This document shows, piece by piece, positions 34,005-44,045 of a DNA stretch of 64,000 nucleotides. Origin of the DNA: Sorlinia euscelidii. Lineage in GTDB: Bacteria; Pseudomonadota; Alphaproteobacteria; Acetobacterales; Acetobacteraceae. Positions within the stretch are counted from its first letter, which is position 1. Every line of letters begins with the position of its first letter. Position numbers and translations under genes: made by a program. The DNA is taken from the NCBI RefSeq assembly GCF_036452155.1, contig NZ_JAWJZY010000002.1. One strand, given 5' to 3'. Under the pieces are notes generated by a model. The model was not told the DNA's origin. It saw only the letters and a list, made by a program, of their open reading frames with translations, and did no database searches.

Positions 34005-35732
34005 ATGGCTTCAGCCACTACTCTTGAATCGGGCAAAAACAAAGCCCAGACCCAAGGCAATGAGGATTTCGCCGCTCTCCTTGAAGAAACTCTCGGCTCG
34101 GATAGCGGGTTCGAAGGGTCCGTCGTCACGGGGCAGGTCATTCGCCTGAATGACGAGTTCGCCATTGTTGATGTCGGTCTGAAAAGTGAAGGGCGCGTCG
34201 CGCTTAAGGAATTCGCCCCCCCAGGTGTGGCAGCGGATGTCAAGCCCGGCGATGTGATCGAACTTTATGTCGAGCGCTACGAGGATCGAGACGGATTAAT
34301 CGTTCTCTCCCGTGAGAAAGCCCGCCGTGAAGAGGCATGGACCTCACTTGAGCGCGCCTTCGCCAATAATCAGCGCGTCAATGGCACGATTTACGGGCGC
34401 GTCAAAGGCGGCTTCACTGTGGATCTCGGTGGGGCGATGGCCTTCCTGCCGGGCAGCCAGGTTGATATCCGCCCCGTGCGGGATGTCGGCCCCCTGATGG
34501 GTCAGCCTCAGCCTTTCCAGATTCTGAAAATGGATCGTGCACGCGGTAATATCGTTGTTTCCCGCCGCGCCGTGCTGGAGGAAACCCGTGCCGAGCAGCG
34601 TTCCGAACTGATTCAGGGCCTGAAGGAAGGCATGATCCTTGATGGTGTTGTCAAAAACATCACGGATTACGGCGCCTTCGTTGATCTCGGCGGCGTCGAT
34701 GGGCTACTGCATGTCACGGATATTGCATGGAAGCGTATTAATCACCCCGCTGAAGCTCTGCAGATCGGCCAGCCCGTGCGTGTGCAGGTCATTCGTTTCA
34801 ACTCGGAGACGCAGCGTATCTCCCTGGGGATGAAGCAGCTCGAAGCTGATCCTTGGGAAAATATTGCGATCAAATACCCGCAGGGCGCGCGTTATACAGG
34901 ACGTGTCACCAACATCACGGATTACGGCTCGTTTGTTGAGTTGGAAGCCGGCGTTGAAGGGCTCGTCCACGTTTCCGAAATGTCCTGGACCAAGAAAAAC
35001 GTCCATCCGGGCAAACTCGTCGCCACGTCTCAGGAAGTCGATGTGGTCGTGCTTGATGTGGATAGCAGCAAGCGTCGGATCTCTCTCGGTCTGAAGCAGG
35101 TGCAGCGCAATCCGTGGGAGCATTTTGCTGAAGAGCATAAGGTCGGTTCCGTCATTGAGGGTGAAATCCGCAATATTACGGAGTTCGGTCTCTTCGTCGG
35201 GCTTTCCGCGGATATTGACGGCATGGTGCATATGTCCGACCTCTCTTGGGATGAGGCCGGTGAGGTCGCCATGGCGAAATATGAGAAAGGCCAGGTCGTT
35301 CAGGCCAAGGTACTGGATGTTGATGCGGAGAAAGAGCGTATCTCCCTCGGTATCAAGCAACTGCATGACGACCCTGCCGCGGACACACTGTCCCGCGTGC
35401 ATAAAGGCGATGTCGTGACGTGCGTCGTCACCGCCATTCAAAGCAACGGGATTGAAGTCAAGGTTGATGATGTCCTTAGCGGCTTCATCCGCCGGGCGGA
35501 GCTCGCGCGCGACAAGGCTGAGCAACGGCCGGAGCGCTTCGCTGTTGGTGAGAAGGTCGATGCGAAGGTCGTCTCTGTCGACAAGGCGGCACGCAAGCTG
35601 GCGCTGACCATTCGCGGCCGTGAGGTCGAGGAGGACAAGCAGGCGATTAATGAATATGGCTCATCCGATAGTGGTGCCTCCTTGGGAGACATTCTCGGTG
35701 CGGCCATTCGTCGCCGGAGCACAGAGGCCTAA
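34005..35732 (+). CDS. rpsA: 30S ribosomal protein S1
   Basis: 575 aa with six S1/OB-fold repeats; repeated signatures include GVVKNITDYGAFVDLGGVDGLLHVTD, GRVTNITDYGSFVELEAGVEGLVHVSEMSW and GEIRNITEFGLFVGLSADIDGMVHMSDLSW separated by ~85 residues. S1 binds mRNA on the 30S platform and enables initiation on structured or weak-SD messages. It follows cmk by 180 bp and ends with a strong terminator. Confidence 0.97.
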   Translation: MASATTLESGKNKAQTQGNEDFAALLEETLGSDSGFEGSVVTGQVIRLNDEFAIVDVGLKSEGRVALKEFAPPGVAADVKPGDVIELYVERYEDRDGLIVLSREKARREEAWTSLERAFANNQRVNGTIYGRVKGGFTVDLGGAMAFLPGSQVDIRPVRDVGPLMGQPQPFQILKMDRARGNIVVSRRAVLEETRAEQRSELIQGLKEGMILDGVVKNITDYGAFVDLGGVDGLLHVTDIAWKRINHPAEALQIGQPVRVQVIRFNSETQRISLGMKQLEADPWENIAIKYPQGARYTGRVTNITDYGSFVELEAGVEGLVHVSEMSWTKKNVHPGKLVATSQEVDVVVLDVDSSKRRISLGLKQVQRNPWEHFAEEHKVGSVIEGEIRNITEFGLFVGLSADIDGMVHMSDLSWDEAGEVAMAKYEKGQVVQAKVLDVDAEKERISLGIKQLHDDPAADTLSRVHKGDVVTCVVTAIQSNGIEVKVDDVLSGFIRRAELARDKAEQRPERFAVGEKVDAKVVSVDKAARKLALTIRGREVEEDKQAINEYGSSDSGASLGDILGAAIRRRSTEA

Positions 35733-35753
35733 CTGTCTCAAAATTCAAAGAAA

Positions 35754-35780
35754 GGCCATCCTTCGGGTGGCCTTTTTTTT
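35754..35780 (+). terminator. Rho-independent terminator of rpsA
   Basis: 8-bp stem (GGCCATCC / GGGTGGCC, one G-U pair), loop TTC, then T8; 22 bases beyond the stop codon. Confidence 0.95.
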
Positions 35781-36538
35781 ACACCTGTCGATAGGTCGCA
35801 GCCCCCCGATTTCGCGCGCGGCGACCATTATCCGTCAGTCATGTTCATGACGGAATGCGACGCGAGGATTTATCTCGATTATCCGCCTTGACGATTTTTA
35901 TTTGAAGCGGATATGGCCTTGCGTCTCAGGCGAGAGGCTTCCCATGAAGATGAATACTTTTGGACATGGCTTCTTGACCTCAGAATCTGCCTGATCATCA
36001 GAGGTCGCGATGCGTCGGCATGCGAATCACTTTTCCGATCTGGAACACAATCTCGCGAACGCCGTCTTAAGGCTTATGTGAATTGAAAAAAAACTTATTT
36101 AATAATTGGGAAAAGAAAAGACGTTACAATGACTTCGTAAGAAAATTTAATAGCTGAAATATCCGTAAGATGCGCCAGTAACGAAAATCGGACGTCTTAC
36201 TCGTGCCTTGCGATTCCTGGAGTAAATTTGGATGGCAGAGCGTAATGCTGAGGAATTTTTTTTCACATCCGGCACATGCCGATTTACTTCGATGAAGGAA
36301 AATTGGCGCCTATTCTGGGATATAGGATGGTTAATCTCTCGCGACGCCGGGCGCACACCCAATAGGGGCGGGAAAGGGCGGAGACCGACTTAAAAAACGT
36401 ATTTTTAGAGTTGGATTTTTCCCCGATGTGGTTAATAAACTCTTTTTGAAAATTGATGGACGAGTTTCACTGCGTCGAGCGGCTCGCGCGACTTTGTCAG
36501 GAAGTTCGGATATTGCAGTATGCGGTTGTGAGGCATGA
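35781..36538. other. 758-bp gene-free region before the glycosyltransferase operon
   Basis: No credible coding sequence, RNA gene or repeat seen. Several A+T-rich tracts (about 36080-36150 and 36390-36450) make a promoter region for the downstream operon likely. A GTGAGG site at 36527-36532 serves the first gene. Confidence 0.5.
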
Positions 36539-38047
36539 ATGACGGTAATCTACAACACGAATTTTACGCATAATCCCAATTCCTACTTGACGCTTTGCGT
36601 CGAGCGCGCCGCTCAGGCGGTCTTTGGGCATGACAATGTGGTTGTGGCGGAAAATATGTCGCTCGCGGAGATTGCGGCTTCAGGGGAGCATGATACGCTC
36701 ATCTGCCTTGACGCGCAAAGGCTCAACCTACCATTGATCCGTCGGGTCCGCACTTCGTTCAAAACGCTCATTCTCTGGACGTTCGAAGATCCGTTCATGC
36801 TCGACTTCAATGTCAATAATGCAGCGATTTTTGATTACGTTTTTACAAATGATCCGTCATGCGCGGCACATTACCAGAAGAGAGGGCATTACCTTCCTTT
36901 AGCCGCGAGCGCCTCAATCCATAAACGTCCCATCAAATCGGTCAAAGACCTTGATTATGACATTTGTTTCGCGGGGACGATGTGGCCTAACCGGGTCAAG
37001 ACGTTGCAAATGATCGTGGCCGCTTTCCCGGAAGCGCGCATGAAGCTGATCTGTCCGGGCAACCCCTACCTGCCACCATTGCCCGCCGACCTCGCAGCTT
37101 TGGCTATTCAACGCCCGGTAAGTCATGAGTCCTTCATTGACTTCGCCAATGCCAGTGCCGTGACCCTGACAATGTTCCGTGACTATGCCAGCCATGGTGA
37201 TGTCAGCCAGGCCACAGCGCCGGGGCCGCGTTTCTATGAGCTCGGCCTCGCCGGCACCGCGCAGGTGATTGAGGCGCCGGATGCCATGGACATGCAATAT
37301 TTCTCGGACGTTGAAGGTATTTCCGTCGTGCGGGATGCGCATGGTATGGTGAACGCCGTTCATGACCTGCTCGAAAATGAGACACGTCGCCAGCGTGCTG
37401 CCCGGGCAGCGCAGGAGAGCGTCCTGTCAGCCCATCTTTATGAGCATCGCTTGAAAGAAATCGCTGACCTCACAGGAGCAAACTTCAAACGTCATGTGAC
37501 GCCGACGGAAATTGCCCCGAGGCGTGGCAAAATGCGGGTGCTGATGTGCACCCATTCCACTATTTTTGAGAAGGATTGGGGTGGGGTCGAGGTTTATCAG
37601 CAAACCTTGTGTGCCTCCCTCGGGCGTGAGATTGAATTTTTTTACTGGCTGCGACGCGGCACTGTGTGTCGTCTCACAACCGCGAATGGCCGGGAAATTG
37701 AGCAGCATGATGTTGAGGAAATCAACTGGACCGACGCTCTGTGTGATGCTGCGGAGGAACGCGCTTTCTCCCAGGTGATCGGGCGTCACAATATTGATAT
37801 CGTGCATATCCAGCATCTGGGCCATCATGCGCTCTCCCTTCCCATCATCGCGAAGGCCTGTGGCACGGGCGTTGTCTTCTCCGCGCATGATTTCTGGCTG
37901 ATTTCCTCCCGCTATAATCTCCTGAACCAGGATCTCCGCTTTGATGAGGGTCAGGTTCGGTCCGTCCTGGCCTCTGACATCATCCACAAAATCACGGATA
38001 ATGTCGCCTATGGGGTGACCAGACGCGACGCGCCTTCGTCAGTATGA
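36539..38047 (+). CDS. CgeB-like glycosyltransferase plus N-half of a GT4 glycosyltransferase
   Basis: 502 aa as read. Residues 1-320 resemble CgeB/YkvP-type glycosyltransferases: HYLPLAASASIHKRP, YDICFAGTMWPNRVKTL, then PGPRFYELGLAGTAQVIE with the acceptor/donor Glu. Residues 330-500 are the N-terminal Rossmann half of a GT4 enzyme (RVLMCTHSTIFEKDWGGVEVYQQTL..., FSAHDFWLIS). The second half is the next ORF. The two frames would join with one added base near 38030, giving one ~1120-residue protein. Cytoplasmic, for surface glycan assembly. Confidence 0.8.
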   Translation: MTVIYNTNFTHNPNSYLTLCVERAAQAVFGHDNVVVAENMSLAEIAASGEHDTLICLDAQRLNLPLIRRVRTSFKTLILWTFEDPFMLDFNVNNAAIFDYVFTNDPSCAAHYQKRGHYLPLAASASIHKRPIKSVKDLDYDICFAGTMWPNRVKTLQMIVAAFPEARMKLICPGNPYLPPLPADLAALAIQRPVSHESFIDFANASAVTLTMFRDYASHGDVSQATAPGPRFYELGLAGTAQVIEAPDAMDMQYFSDVEGISVVRDAHGMVNAVHDLLENETRRQRAARAAQESVLSAHLYEHRLKEIADLTGANFKRHVTPTEIAPRRGKMRVLMCTHSTIFEKDWGGVEVYQQTLCASLGREIEFFYWLRRGTVCRLTTANGREIEQHDVEEINWTDALCDAAEERAFSQVIGRHNIDIVHIQHLGHHALSLPIIAKACGTGVVFSAHDFWLISSRYNLLNQDLRFDEGQVRSVLASDIIHKITDNVAYGVTRRDAPSSV

Positions 38048-39903
38048 TGTTGCGCAGTGTGGACGCTATACTCTTCGGCACTGAGTATTCGCGCAATCTC
38101 ACCCATGAGATTTATCCGGTCCTGGATGACAAGCGCAGCTGCGTTTACGGCGTGCCTTCCCCGGAAACGACCTTCCCCGTCACGCCGAAATCATATGCGC
38201 CGCTTGAGGGGAGACCTCTCGGCGTGGCGATCATCGGTAATTTCCTCCGCACCAAGGGCGCGGACGCCATCATCAACTTGCTGGAAATCGCGCATCCAGA
38301 GCATTTTGAGTTTCATATTTTCGGCTATATCCACCCCGATTATGAAGCGGTCGTTCGTGGTTTGAATCGTGACAACGTCAAATTCTACGGACGTTATAAT
38401 GCGGGTGATATCAGTGCGCTGACGGTTGCGGATGTCGCGCTCAACCTCTCCATATGGCCGGAGACCTATTGCATCTCACTGTCTGAAGCATGGCAGAGCG
38501 GGCTTATCCCGGTTGTGACAGATGTTGGCGCGCTGGGTGACCGTGTCGAGGATGGCGTTAATGGCTTCAAAGTACCGATCGGTCGTCCGGATGTCGTGCT
38601 TGAACGCCTCGAACTGCTCCGCTCCTCCGAATATATGCGGAAGGACATCATGCAGAACATTACCCCGGCATTGTGGGTGACGGCTTCTGACTATGCGGAG
38701 AAGATGCGCACGCTTTATCATGACATTGCGCCCCTGAGGCCCCTCGGCACGGCGGAGCTACAGGTTGATGCGGGGCAGTTGCATATCCTGCCGCACAAAT
38801 CATGGCGTCATCAGGCGCCCCCGCGGCATATTTTTGACCCACCGACCCAGCATGATTTGATGATTGAACTGCCCGAACCTGTGATGGATTGGGTCGGTAT
38901 CCAGGGTGCGGAATATTATGTTGACGATGTCTGTCACCGCGTGTTGTCGCGTTCAGGACTGGAGACATTCCAGCCTGCGGATGAATTCCATATTCGCGGA
39001 TGGTATGTCCTCCCGGATTGTAACTCATCGGGCGCAATTTACACGGCATTGATCAGTCAGGATGATGACACGGTTATTTTCGTTTCCTGCTCGCGGGAAG
39101 CGCGTGGGGATGTGACGGCCTTCCTGCCGAATGCACCTTTACGTTCCGGTTTTTCGGGCAAGGCCGCCCTGCGTGGCAAATGGTGTGAGGGGGCATTCCG
39201 GATCGGTCTCGTCAATATCGTCAATGGTGCGGCATCTTTCCTCCTGACGCCGATTATTATTGAAGTTAAGGGCGCGAAAGTGATCAGTCTGCGCAATCAA
39301 ATCCCTGAAAATGAGGTCGTGCTCAACAGCTTCGACCGCGTTGCGGGGCGAGACGGTGTTCTGCGTGGAATCAAGCTTGATCGTCTGATGCAGCGTAAAT
39401 GGTATTTTGAGTCGGCCGAATTCCTCTTCTTTATCGACGCGTTTGCGGACTTGCTCGGGCAGGAAGGGGATGCGACAGATAATCTGCCGAGTGCCCAGTT
39501 CTTCACCCGTGGGTGGGGCTTCATGCGGCGTTTCGATCGCGCGGGAGATATGTTCCTCGCCTTGGTATCGCGTGACGGTGCGCAGGTGATTTTCTTCGGG
39601 TTACAGCGCGCGCCGCGCCTTGATGTGCAAAATGAGTTTAATGAAGCGCCTTTAAGTGTCGGCTTCCAAGGACATATTGATCTTGAAGCGGGGTATTACT
39701 CTGATCTCACAGGTCTTTATGACGTTTGCCTCGTCAATACGATCGGCACATCTTACGGCCTCAAAGCGATCAGTATCGAGCTTGAGCTGAAGGAAAACAA
39801 GTTGGTGCAGTCGCGATATAGAAGCCTGACGCCTGAGGATGAAGCGCGTTTTGAGGGCGCTATCCGCCAGCGGATCGAGAAACAGGATGGCCTGACTTGG
39901 TGA
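38044..39903 (+). CDS. GT4 glycosyltransferase C-half with lectin-like or accessory tail
   Basis: 619 aa. Residues 1-235 are the nucleotide-sugar-binding half of a GT4 enzyme: GVAIIGNFLRTKGADAIINLL, then NLSIWPETYCISLSEAWQSGLIPVV with the E-x7-E motif. Residues 240-619 are two related ~170-residue beta-rich units (each containing an AALISQDD-like or ALVSRDGAQVIFF-like strand), of unknown function. The ATG overlaps the previous stop (ATGA), so either translation is coupled or, more likely from the split fold, both are one interrupted gene. Confidence 0.75.
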   Translation: MMLRSVDAILFGTEYSRNLTHEIYPVLDDKRSCVYGVPSPETTFPVTPKSYAPLEGRPLGVAIIGNFLRTKGADAIINLLEIAHPEHFEFHIFGYIHPDYEAVVRGLNRDNVKFYGRYNAGDISALTVADVALNLSIWPETYCISLSEAWQSGLIPVVTDVGALGDRVEDGVNGFKVPIGRPDVVLERLELLRSSEYMRKDIMQNITPALWVTASDYAEKMRTLYHDIAPLRPLGTAELQVDAGQLHILPHKSWRHQAPPRHIFDPPTQHDLMIELPEPVMDWVGIQGAEYYVDDVCHRVLSRSGLETFQPADEFHIRGWYVLPDCNSSGAIYTALISQDDDTVIFVSCSREARGDVTAFLPNAPLRSGFSGKAALRGKWCEGAFRIGLVNIVNGAASFLLTPIIIEVKGAKVISLRNQIPENEVVLNSFDRVAGRDGVLRGIKLDRLMQRKWYFESAEFLFFIDAFADLLGQEGDATDNLPSAQFFTRGWGFMRRFDRAGDMFLALVSRDGAQVIFFGLQRAPRLDVQNEFNEAPLSVGFQGHIDLEAGYYSDLTGLYDVCLVNTIGTSYGLKAISIELELKENKLVQSRYRSLTPEDEARFEGAIRQRIEKQDGLTW

Positions 39904-42878
39904 GCTACTACGCCGCTTTCGGAGATCGCCTCCCCCTGTGGGCGGAGATTGATGAAGCCTGGTATTTTGAGCAGAAACCCGACTTGCGCGAGGAGATCCT
40001 TGCGCAAGGCTTTACGGATTTAAGTCTTTATCACGAGGCGGTCGGCGCCGCTGCCGGCCTGTCTCCCAACCCTTACTTCGATGAGGTCTGGTATCGCGCA
40101 AAATATCCCGAGGTGCGGGAGGCCATCAAAGAGGGCGTTTTCTCCAGCGGGTTTGAGCATTATTGTCAGGAAGGGTTCCGCGTTCGCTCTCCCCACTGGC
40201 TCTTTTCTGAAGAGCAATATCGTTGGAGCTACGCGGGTTATGACGATGCATGGCTTGAGGCGCATGGTTATCCCAATGGATATGCGCATTTCCTGAATAA
40301 TAAAATCTCGCTTACGCTGACCGGCAGTCCGTTTTTTGATCCTTTCGTCACGCGTGCCTGGTTTCAGGCGCAGTCCTCCGATGATCAGGCGGGGCGGCAT
40401 CCCTATCTCAACGCGCTCAATCCGTCGATGAGCCTTGAGGGTGAACCGCGTCTGTCCTGGTTTTTCGATCCTGACTGGTATCTCGCCAGATATCCTGAGG
40501 TGGCGCAGGCTGTTGCAGAAAAGCGCTTTCAATCAGCGCTTCATCATTACCTGACAAATAATACTCCTGAACATTTTGATCCCCTCCCATATTTCAGTGA
40601 GTCAGCTTATCGGCAGGCCTACCCGGATGTCGTGCCTGCTTTAGGGGGCGGCATTTTCCGAAGCGCCTATGAGCATTTTCTGCGTCATGGCGCCTATGAG
40701 GGGCGTCGTCCCGATGCGGAAATTGATCTCGGCCCCTGGATAGAGCGCTTCCGGCAACTGGGCCCGATGGCGGATCGGGAGGCGGATCACCCTTTCCGAC
40801 AATGGATGCGCGCGCAATTCGCCCCGGTAGGAGAGACGCATGCCGCGGTCGAGCTTGATGAGCGTGAAACGCGCCCCCTTTTTCTGGAGGAGGCCAGGCA
40901 ATGTGCTGACATTGCCTTGAGGGGACGCCTCGATTTCACCTGCCATGGAGAGCCCGACATCTCGGTCATTCTCGTCATGCGCAACCAGTTTGCGTTGACG
41001 ATGCAGGCTCTGGCATCATTACGCGCAAATTACGATGGCCCGATGGAGGTCATCATCGTGGATTCCGGGTCGAGCGATCTGTCAGGGCAGATTGAGAACC
41101 ACGTTGACGGTCTGCACGTCATGCGGTTTCCCTATAATATCGGTTTCCTTCTCGGCGCCAATGAGGCATTGCCGCGGGTTCGGTCCCCTTTTTGTCTTTA
41201 CCTCAATAATGACATCAAGCTTTTCCCCAATGCCGTCGCCAATGCGCTTCAGAGACTGAAATCTTCCGATGATATCGGCGCTGTCGGCGCGAAAATCATC
41301 CGGTCACACATGCGTCTTCAGGAGGCCGGATCGATCATCTGGCGGGACGGGGCGAGTTACGGTTATCGCCGTCAGGATGACCCGAATATTGGAGAGGCGA
41401 ATTTCGTCCGCGATGTCGATTATTGTTCTGCCGCATTTTTGATGGTGCGCACTGAAGATGCGCGACATCTGGGCGGGTTTGATCCGAAATTCGCGCCAGC
41501 CTATTTTGAGGATACGGATTTCTGTCTGCGCATGCTTAAATCAGGCAAGCGGATCGTCTATGACCCGTCCGTCGCCGTCGAGCACATGGAGAGTGGAAGC
41601 TTCGGCCTGACGGATTCCCATGATTGGATCCAGATCAATCATCGCGTCTTCTTCAACCGTCATCGGCAGCTTTTACTTGCCAAACCGCCGCCACATGTCC
41701 GTAACGCGGTGCTGGGCCGTGAGCAAAAAAGGGGGCGGGAGACTGTCCTTGTGATTGAGGATCGCCTGCCCGTGCGGCGGCTCGGCTCCGGCTATGTGCG
41801 CTCCAATGAGGTCGTTCGGGCGATGAGTGCGCTTGGCTATCAGGTCAGCGTATTTCCCATGATGGACAAGGCGAATGACCCGGCGGATCTCGTCCATGAT
41901 TTTCCCGATGATGTGGAGCTGCTGACAGACTGGCACCTTGACCGGTTTACGTCATTTATTGAGGAGCGCGCGGGTTATTACGATATCCTCTGGATATGCC
42001 GCACGCATAATCTCTCTCGACTTCTTCCCATCGTGACGGAGCACGGGCGATATCTCCCCATGAAGCGCGTCATTCTTGATACGGAGGTGATCGACACGCC
42101 GCGGCGTTTCGAAAAAGCGCGCATTCTCGGTGCGCCGAAAATCAAAGAATCTATGGCGGAATTGATCGGCGAGGAACTGGCGAGTTCCCATTTCTGCCAG
42201 CAGATCGTCGCGGTTTCCGCAGATGAGGCCAAAATGGTGCGAGAGGCGGGATATGAGCATGTCTCAATCCTCGGCCATGCGCTGGAACCTGACCCGACTC
42301 AACGGCCCTACCAGGAGCGGCATCATTTCCTTTTTGTCGGGGCGCTCTACGCGGAAGACACACCGAATTACGACAGTCTCAAATGGCTCATTGAAGAGGT
42401 GTTTCCCCATCTTCACGCCATGATTGATGACCCGCCTCTCCTGACAATCGCAGGATATATCGATCCGGATCTCGACATCAAGTCATGGCGGGAATTGCCG
42501 CACGTGCGCTGTGTCGGTCCTGTCAGGGATCTTAAGGCGCTTTATGACAGTCATCGCGTTTTCGTGGCGCCGACGCGCTATGCCGGGGGACTCCCTTATA
42601 AAGTGCATGAGGCGGCGTCATTCGGCATCCCGATTGTCGCGACGGACCTCTTGGCGCGGCAGGTCAACTGGAAGAACGATGTCGCGCTCCTCTGCGCAAC
42701 GGCGGGTGACCCGCGCGCTTTCGCGCGGCAGATGGTTTCTCTTTATTATGACGCGGAAATCTGGCATCGCGTGCGTCTTGAAGCACTCGCTGCCGTGACA
42801 AATGATTGTGACCCGAATGATTTCAAGGCGCGTGTTGCAGAAATTCTGACGCGAAGCCTTGCGATTTCTCAAATATAG
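39900..42878 (+). CDS. Three-module glycosyltransferase (sequence-repeat N-terminus, GT2, GT4)
   Basis: 992 aa. A GTG overlapping the previous stop (GTGA) is the preferred start. Residues 1-280 hold about six degenerate ~42-residue repeats of the type FDExWYRxxYPEVxxAIxxGxFxSGxEHYxxxGxxEGRxP. Residues ~350-600 are a GT2 enzyme (DISVILVMRN, YNIGFLLGANEAL, YLNNDIKLFP, FDPKFAPAYFEDTDFCLR). Residues ~615-992 are a GT4 enzyme (GALYAEDTPNYDSLKWL, then APTRYAGGLPYKVHEAASFGIPIVAT). It probably adds two different sugars to one acceptor. Confidence 0.85.
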   Translation: MSYYAAFGDRLPLWAEIDEAWYFEQKPDLREEILAQGFTDLSLYHEAVGAAAGLSPNPYFDEVWYRAKYPEVREAIKEGVFSSGFEHYCQEGFRVRSPHWLFSEEQYRWSYAGYDDAWLEAHGYPNGYAHFLNNKISLTLTGSPFFDPFVTRAWFQAQSSDDQAGRHPYLNALNPSMSLEGEPRLSWFFDPDWYLARYPEVAQAVAEKRFQSALHHYLTNNTPEHFDPLPYFSESAYRQAYPDVVPALGGGIFRSAYEHFLRHGAYEGRRPDAEIDLGPWIERFRQLGPMADREADHPFRQWMRAQFAPVGETHAAVELDERETRPLFLEEARQCADIALRGRLDFTCHGEPDISVILVMRNQFALTMQALASLRANYDGPMEVIIVDSGSSDLSGQIENHVDGLHVMRFPYNIGFLLGANEALPRVRSPFCLYLNNDIKLFPNAVANALQRLKSSDDIGAVGAKIIRSHMRLQEAGSIIWRDGASYGYRRQDDPNIGEANFVRDVDYCSAAFLMVRTEDARHLGGFDPKFAPAYFEDTDFCLRMLKSGKRIVYDPSVAVEHMESGSFGLTDSHDWIQINHRVFFNRHRQLLLAKPPPHVRNAVLGREQKRGRETVLVIEDRLPVRRLGSGYVRSNEVVRAMSALGYQVSVFPMMDKANDPADLVHDFPDDVELLTDWHLDRFTSFIEERAGYYDILWICRTHNLSRLLPIVTEHGRYLPMKRVILDTEVIDTPRRFEKARILGAPKIKESMAELIGEELASSHFCQQIVAVSADEAKMVREAGYEHVSILGHALEPDPTQRPYQERHHFLFVGALYAEDTPNYDSLKWLIEEVFPHLHAMIDDPPLLTIAGYIDPDLDIKSWRELPHVRCVGPVRDLKALYDSHRVFVAPTRYAGGLPYKVHEAASFGIPIVATDLLARQVNWKNDVALLCATAGDPRAFARQMVSLYYDAEIWHRVRLEALAAVTNDCDPNDFKARVAEILTRSLAISQI

Positions 42879-42902
42879 CTTTGATAGAGGTTAGGCAGGT
42901 TG

Positions 42903-43949
42903 ATGGCTGTTAAGACAAACGCGAAGCCCAAAGCGCGAAAGAGCAAGGAAGTGGAAAAGAGCCTTAATGCAGGCGCGGCCGTGCAGCACCGGGTATTGGT
43001 CTGTAGCGGCGGCCGCTTTGAATCTCAGGCAAATGCGCAGGTCCGTGAATCCGTCATGGATGGCTGGGCCGAATGTCTGGGAGAGGAAAATGTGGCTTCC
43101 GTGCATATCAGCGGTGCCGCCGCATCCATACAATATCTGAAACCGACGATCGTTTTTGCTATCGGGTCCTATCTGCCGGAAAGCACCTATTTTGGTGAGG
43201 TCTGCCGTGAAGCCCGCAAAATCGGGGCGGTGACCGTTTTCTGGGCGACGGAAGATCCCTATGAGCAGGATGCGCATTACCGGATCTCAAACGATTTCGA
43301 CGTGGTGTTCTCCTGCGATCATTGGGGCCATAATTTTTACCAGCGTGAGCGGGTTTACCACCTCCCGCTCGCCGCCAGCCGGAAACTGCATTATGTCCCG
43401 CTGACGGAGGAGGGTGAACGCCCGATTGACGTGCTTTTCTGCGGTGTCGCTTTTACGAGCCGTAAAGATGTCGTGGCATCCCTCATGCCGGTCCTCTCCC
43501 AGCTGAATATCAAGATTATCGGCCCGGGCTGGGGCGAATTCGGGACAGGTTTCTCGGATGCCCGCATCGAGAAAGACCAGTTGATTGAGCTGTATCGGCG
43601 GTCAAAAATGGTTCTCAATCTCGGGCGCTCCCTCCATTTTGAAAATAATCGTTACGTCATTACGCCCTCAACACCAGGCCCCCGCACGTTTGAGGCTGCG
43701 GCTGCCGGTGCGTTTCAGGTGTTCCATGAGGACACGTATGAAATGCGGCGCTATTTTACGACGGAGGAAATCCCGCCTTTCTCAAATCTGGTTGATTTTG
43801 AACGCGTCGTTGCGACCTATATCAAGGATGATGCGGCCCGTTACCGCGCCTCACGCCTTGCGCAGGAGCGCACGCTGGCTGAGCATACTTATGGTAATCG
43901 CATCCGTACAGTGATTGAGAAGCTCCAATCAGAGGGTTTGCTCGCCTGA
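42903..43949 (+). CDS. CgeB-like glycosyltransferase
   Basis: 348 aa. Basic N-terminal 30 residues, then a CgeB/YkvP-type GT: PTIVFAIGSYLPESTYF, VFWATEDPYEQDAHYRI, SCDHWGHNFYQRERVYHLPLAA and STPGPRTFEAAAAGAFQVF. Homologous in arrangement to the N-terminal domain of the protein at 36539. AGGCAGG lies before the ATG. Last gene of the rightward cluster. Confidence 0.8.
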   Translation: MAVKTNAKPKARKSKEVEKSLNAGAAVQHRVLVCSGGRFESQANAQVRESVMDGWAECLGEENVASVHISGAAASIQYLKPTIVFAIGSYLPESTYFGEVCREARKIGAVTVFWATEDPYEQDAHYRISNDFDVVFSCDHWGHNFYQRERVYHLPLAASRKLHYVPLTEEGERPIDVLFCGVAFTSRKDVVASLMPVLSQLNIKIIGPGWGEFGTGFSDARIEKDQLIELYRRSKMVLNLGRSLHFENNRYVITPSTPGPRTFEAAAAGAFQVFHEDTYEMRRYFTTEEIPPFSNLVDFERVVATYIKDDAARYRASRLAQERTLAEHTYGNRIRTVIEKLQSEGLLA

Positions 43950-44011
43950 GCCCGCTTCAGTGGCGTCGCGAAGCGGCCGACAGGCGCGCAGGCTGACGCC
44001 ACGCTTCGGGC
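43950..44011. terminator. Long hairpin between convergent genes
   Basis: Inner stem GTGGCGTC / GACGCCAC (43960-43967 with 43995-44002) and outer stem GCCCG / CGGGC (43950-43954 with 44007-44011) separated by an internal loop. It begins at the base after the glycosyltransferase stop, in the gap before the convergent ilvA. No T tract; likely a bidirectional barrier or a stem without classical termination. Confidence 0.4.
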
Positions 44012-44045
44012 GCTCTCACTGTGCGGCATGTTGTCGCCATCGTGA

